DNA of 64,000 nucleotides, from the NCBI RefSeq assembly GCF_014836425.1, contig NZ_JACSQW010000003.1, positions 1 through 64,000 of the forward strand. The letters are read 5' to 3'. This document shows positions 60,923 to 64,000 of the stretch, piece by piece (position 1 is the first letter of the stretch; every line of letters begins with the position of its first letter). Origin of the DNA: Limosilactobacillus avistercoris (GTDB lineage Bacteria > Bacillota > Bacilli > Lactobacillales > Lactobacillaceae). The notes beneath the pieces were generated by a model. That model was given only the letters and a program-made list of their open reading frames with translations. It searched no databases and was not told the origin of the DNA. A program made the position numbers and the translations under genes.

Positions 60923-61070
60923 AATTTTTCCCCTTCCTAATTTTTAAGTCCACACATCCAGGTGGTTCTTTTTTGCGAATAAAAAAAGTTCTTGGATGAT
61001 ATTAAATTATGTGCCTTCGTTGACGCAAAGTCTGCCCAACGACAGACACCGACGTTGCTATAAAAAGCAC
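60923..61070 (-). promoter_or_regulatory. str operon leader
   Basis: Untranslated leader of rpsL. On the minus strand GCAACGTCGGTGTCTGTCG followed by TTGGGCAGAC, and later TTTTTTTATTCGCAAAAAAG, could form alternative hairpins. A T-run after the second hairpin hints at attenuation. No known leader family is assigned. Confidence 0.4.
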
Positions 61071-61077
61071 CTTTAAT

Positions 61078-61106
61078 AGACTATCACGGACTACCAGTAA
61101 TGTCAA
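61078..61106 (-). promoter_or_regulatory. str operon promoter
   Basis: TTGACA (61101-61106) and TAGTCT (61078-61083), 17 bases apart on the minus strand, with TG one base before the -10 (extended -10). Confidence 0.75.
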
Positions 61107-61188
61107 CGAAGTCTCAATAAATTTTCTAAGTAACATTTCGTGATTTTTACGTTATGTATCTATAGCATAACTTTGGGAGATGATCACG

Positions 61189-61875
61189 TTGCTTTTTATA
61201 CTTATTAATTGTTGTATTCTTGTTACTCTCGCGTCCTTTACCACCCTTTGCGCTCAACGGCAGCTCAATAATCAGTTGCCGTGGTCACCTAAACGTTCTT
61301 TTTGTGATCATTGCCATCACACATTACGTTGGTGGCAACTGATCCCCATCTTCGGTTTCGTCCTTCAACTAGGACACTGCCACTGGTGTAATAAGCGAAT
61401 TTCGCTATTTTTTCCGCTATCAGAACTAATAATCGTCTTAGTCACCCTCAAAGCCTTCACTTACTCCTGGTACCACAATCTTGTTCTCACCTGTGTTTTA
61501 CTTACACTCTTATACCTTTCAACCACCGACTTTATTGCCCAAGTAATCTATCCGGTCGCCATAATTGGTTTGTTTCCACTCATCCTTATTCTCCCTCAAC
61601 AACATTTTTCGATTATAAATATCACAATTGAACTCTTAATTATTTCTGGCTTCCTATTTACACTTCAAACGATTACTAAAGGCCTTGGCACTGGTGATAT
61701 TGAATTTATCCTTGCAACCAACATTATTTGTCACTGGGAAGCAACCGCCCAGATTGTTTTAATTGGCTGCTTACTTACTCTTATCCCTGCGATAATTAAA
61801 AAGGACAGAAAGCTGCCCCTCGTCCCTGGATTAGCTTTGGGCTTTATCCTGAGGTTGCTTTTCTGTCCCTACTAA
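61189..61875 (+). CDS. comC: Prepilin peptidase (type IV leader peptidase)
   Basis: 228 residues with about seven membrane helices. The N-terminal cytoplasmic loop has two CxxC pairs (CDHC and CHWC), a zinc site. The aspartyl protease residues lie in STTDF and the GLGTGD motif. Cleaves and methylates competence pseudopilins (ComGC and relatives). I start at TTG 61189: GGGAG is 8 bases upstream, whereas the ATG at 61180 abuts it. Its 3' end overlaps the convergent gene at 61831 by 45 bases. Confidence 0.88.
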   Translation: MLFILINCCILVTLASFTTLCAQRQLNNQLPWSPKRSFCDHCHHTLRWWQLIPIFGFVLQLGHCHWCNKRISLFFPLSELIIVLVTLKAFTYSWYHNLVLTCVLLTLLYLSTTDFIAQVIYPVAIIGLFPLILILPQQHFSIINITIELLIISGFLFTLQTITKGLGTGDIEFILATNIICHWEATAQIVLIGCLLTLIPAIIKKDRKLPLVPGLALGFILRLLFCPY

Positions 61876-63042
61876 GGTTTCATCTGTCGAATCGTTTTTT
61901 ATTTTAACAAGGAATAATTGTTCGCCATACTGAGCAAGGTTTTCAATATTTTGAAGTAACAATAGTAACCATGAAAATGAAAGGGCAAATTCAATTAGTT
62001 CAAACGCTGTTAATGATAGGTAATTTGCTAGCTCAAAGATAATATATTCTGCCCCCATCACCACACCAATTACATAGGAAATCGTCAAAAATTGCTTAGT
62101 CACTTCTGGCAAGATCCACCTAATTGCAACGATTAAAATTAACATAATATAAACTAACCACATTGAAATCCGGTCATGAAGGATATGAAACTTAGGATCA
62201 TTGGGGAATAACCCAATTGCTGCAATACAAGCAGCCTCACCATACAATAACCAGCGCAATAATTGCGTCTTAACTCCCGGATACTTCCGTTGCAAATTAA
62301 CAAAAAGGTAATCAACCAGTGCAATCATTAATAATCCCGAAAAAATCAAGGTTACATTAAATTGCAAATTTGCTGGATTCTGTGATGTCCCTAAAAAGCT
62401 AAAATTGTGTTTCCACCAGTCTCGGGTAGAATTTGTAAGCATGGAAAACAGCATCCCACCGATAATCATGATCGTTAGTAAATTAGTGATGATTCCTGAA
62501 GTAAGGGTTAAGGCAAGGTTAATCATCAAATAATTAATTAGCGCAATAATTACAAAAACAAAAGTAGTTGAAGTATAGATATCAAAGCGCGCATCCATAA
62601 AAAGTTTCCCTAACAACCAAAAGAAAGCTGAAAATGAGAACGCAATAATCAACCCACAAGCAATTGTAATTGTCGGTAAGCTTCGCCAATAAACATTCCT
62701 CGTTGGTCCATTATTTCGTAGCTTAGTAACAATAAAACTAACCACAAAGACAAACAACCCACTTACCAAACTTAGTAACATCGAACCATTAGCAATCGAA
62801 TAATCCCCAGTAATTGGCACTGTCCTCATATGGTGATTACGACAAAAAATAAAAAATGCAACTGTTAATAAGATAGCTGGTAAGATATACCAATATAATT
62901 TAATTCGTGGTAATTGATCAGTTACCTTCGAAGGCCTAATAGTAATTTCATTATGGTTAACATTTAATTCTAGTTGTTCATTTGATTTAAAACCCGTCTT
63001 TTTCATTGCTGACGCTGGAATTTCAATAGTATATCTTGACAT
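61831..63042 (-). CDS. AbrB-domain fused to a polytopic membrane protein (DUF998-like)
   Basis: 403 residues. Residues 1-40 are a SpoVT/AbrB swapped-hairpin domain (SRYTIEIPASAMKKTGFKSNEQ), normally a DNA-binding dimer. The rest is about 11 hydrophobic helices of a DUF998-like kind (LPAILLTVAFFIFCRNH; IHMRT-like loops; VDYLFVNLQRKYPG). It may be a membrane-tethered regulator or use the AbrB fold for assembly. ATG 63042 is preceded by GGGAGAAATA; an upstream ATG at 63054 is less well placed. Convergent overlap with comC. Confidence 0.65.
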   Translation of the reverse strand: MSRYTIEIPASAMKKTGFKSNEQLELNVNHNEITIRPSKVTDQLPRIKLYWYILPAILLTVAFFIFCRNHHMRTVPITGDYSIANGSMLLSLVSGLFVFVVSFIVTKLRNNGPTRNVYWRSLPTITIACGLIIAFSFSAFFWLLGKLFMDARFDIYTSTTFVFVIIALINYLMINLALTLTSGIITNLLTIMIIGGMLFSMLTNSTRDWWKHNFSFLGTSQNPANLQFNVTLIFSGLLMIALVDYLFVNLQRKYPGVKTQLLRWLLYGEAACIAAIGLFPNDPKFHILHDRISMWLVYIMLILIVAIRWILPEVTKQFLTISYVIGVVMGAEYIIFELANYLSLTAFELIEFALSFSWLLLLLQNIENLAQYGEQLFLVKIKNDSTDETLVGTEKQPQDKAQS

Positions 63043-63125
63043 TATTTCTCCCAAAAGTAATGGAGAACCATAGTAACTTAAACTACAGTTCCCCTGACGT
63101 TAATTATCCAATATTTAAAATAGCA

Positions 63126-63159
63126 AAAAGGACCATGACAATCAAGTCACGGTCCTTTT
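63126..63159 (-). terminator. Terminator of the rpoBC operon
   Basis: AAAAGGACC/GGTCCTTTT and TGAC/GTCA around a short loop, followed by T on the minus strand. Confidence 0.85.
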
Positions 63160-63173
63160 CAAATACTAGTTAA

Positions 63174-64000
63174 TTAGTTTTGCTTGTCTTCTTCCTTCAT
63201 CTTGGCTTCTAAGTCCTTAATGGAGTAAGCAGCAACATTAACTTCCTTCGGCTTAATGTTCCGGTATGTACTCATACCAGTACCGGCAGGAATAATCTTA
63301 CCGATAATAACATTTTCCTTCAAACCAACTAATGGATCGTTCTTACCACGAATAGCAGCATCAGTCAGAACACGAGTAGTTTCCTGGAATGAAGCAGCTG
63401 ATAAGAAACTGTTAGTTTCAAGGGCAGCCTTGGTAATACCTAAGATAACTGGACGAGCTGTAGCAGGAATGTTACCAGCTATCAATGTCTTGTAGTTAGC
63501 GTCACGGAATTGACCAATATCCATCAATTGTCCTGGTAACATATCAGTGTCACCTGGATCCATGACACGTACTTTCCGCATCATTTGACGAATCATAATT
63601 TCAACGTGCTTATCTAACAGATCAATACCCTGCATACGGTAAACTTTTTGAACTTCAGCAAGGAGGTATGTTTCTGTAGAAAGAACATCACGAACACGAA
63701 TCAATTCCTTAGGATCAATTGAACCTTCGTTAAGGGCAGTACCACGGTGAATGAAGTCCCCTTCAGCTACCCGCATCCGAGCAGTAATTGGTAAGGTGTA
63801 TGTCCGGGTATCAGTTTCACCCTTAACAGTAACATCCTTAGTCCGTTCTGCAGGATTTTCTTCGATTGATTCAACTTCACCAGTAACTTCAGTAATTGTT
63901 GCACGACCCTTAGGATTACGTGCTTCAACAATTTCTTGGATACGTGGAAGACCTTGGGTAATATCGTCGTTACCGGCAACACCACCAGTGTGGAAGTTCC
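63174..64000 (-). CDS. rpoC: RNA polymerase beta' subunit, C-terminal part
   Basis: Partial: the last 274 codons; the 5' part lies beyond the window. It reads [38 protein letters not shown] and [22 protein letters not shown], the conserved C-terminal region including the end of the trigger loop neighbourhood. The acidic tail ends [11 protein letters not shown]. It is followed by a strong terminator, as expected for the end of rpoBC. Confidence 0.97.
   Translation of the reverse strand, partial: NFHTGGVAGNDDITQGLPRIQEIVEARNPKGRATITEVTGEVESIEENPAERTKDVTVKGETDTRTYTLPITARMRVAEGDFIHRGTALNEGSIDPKELIRVRDVLSTETYLLAEVQKVYRMQGIDLLDKHVEIMIRQMMRKVRVMDPGDTDMLPGQLMDIGQFRDANYKTLIAGNIPATARPVILGITKAALETNSFLSAASFQETTRVLTDAAIRGKNDPLVGLKENVIIGKIIPAGTGMSTYRNIKPKEVNVAAYSIKDLEAKMKEEDKQN

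Overview
The window looks like a chromosomal segment of a heterofermentative lactobacillus (Lactobacillaceae, most likely Limosilactobacillus). The evidence is the order rpoC - str operon - S10/spc/alpha operon - ECF transporter - truA - rplM-rpsI, the pcrA-ligA-camS and gatCAB-dagK-rlmD clusters, low-to-middling GC, and strong AAGGAGG-type ribosome binding sites. The genus is inference from protein style and gene order; no database search was possible.

Left part (1-9.2 kb) is accessory and heavily decayed. It holds a glutamine amidotransferase gene, a roughly 500-base hairpin-rich stretch with no coding capacity that ends in a strong minus-strand terminator, a 53-residue small ORF with its own promoter, and a MazEF-type toxin-antitoxin pair. 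Next comes a wreck of a phase-variable type I restriction specificity locus: two inward-facing hsdS fragments carrying a perfect 29-bp inverted repeat around a tyrosine recombinase broken by one in-frame TAG. It is fused directly to a decayed prophage packaging module (terminase large subunit and the first part of a portal protein). A RelBE module and an IS3-family element lie inside that module. The IS sits in the loop of a rho-independent terminator, with a 3-bp TCA target duplication.

Middle-left (9.2-17.9 kb) carries an NAD-salvage operon (NrtR-like regulator, pncB, pncA, then an alpha/beta hydrolase). It also carries a minus-strand metal/redox unit: P1B ATPase with a CPG motif, CopZ-like chaperone, Dps-like protein and Crp/Fnr regulator. 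FNR-type palindromes lie upstream of the ATPase and upstream of a neighbouring broken gene whose product had an EF-hand-like loop and a His-rich segment.

17.9-33.1 kb is core housekeeping on the minus strand: rlmD, dagK, gatBAC, camS, ligA, pcrA, a purK-like ATP-grasp gene, xpt, a glucosaminidase and an acetoin/diacetyl reductase. A structured non-coding stretch lies between camS and gatC.

33.1-51.5 kb is the ribosomal protein supercluster, all minus strand: rpsJ to rplQ with secY, adk, infA, rpmJ and rpoA, an L17-downstream-element-like RNA, then ecfA1-ecfA2-ecfT-truA and rplM-rpsI with its own promoter. A YfhO-family membrane protein gene diverges from the S10 promoter. 54.9-57.7 kb is a guanine deaminase/purine permease operon. 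57.8-61.1 kb is the str operon (rpsL, rpsG, fusA) with a clear promoter and a leader of about 150 bases. A prepilin peptidase gene (comC) and an AbrB-headed membrane protein gene overlap tail to tail, and the window ends inside rpoC.

Several annotated starts are non-ATG codons chosen from ribosome-binding-site spacing. Many of the left-side lesions are single-base changes in homopolymers or single nonsense codons, so some could be sequencing errors; this is stated for each gene.
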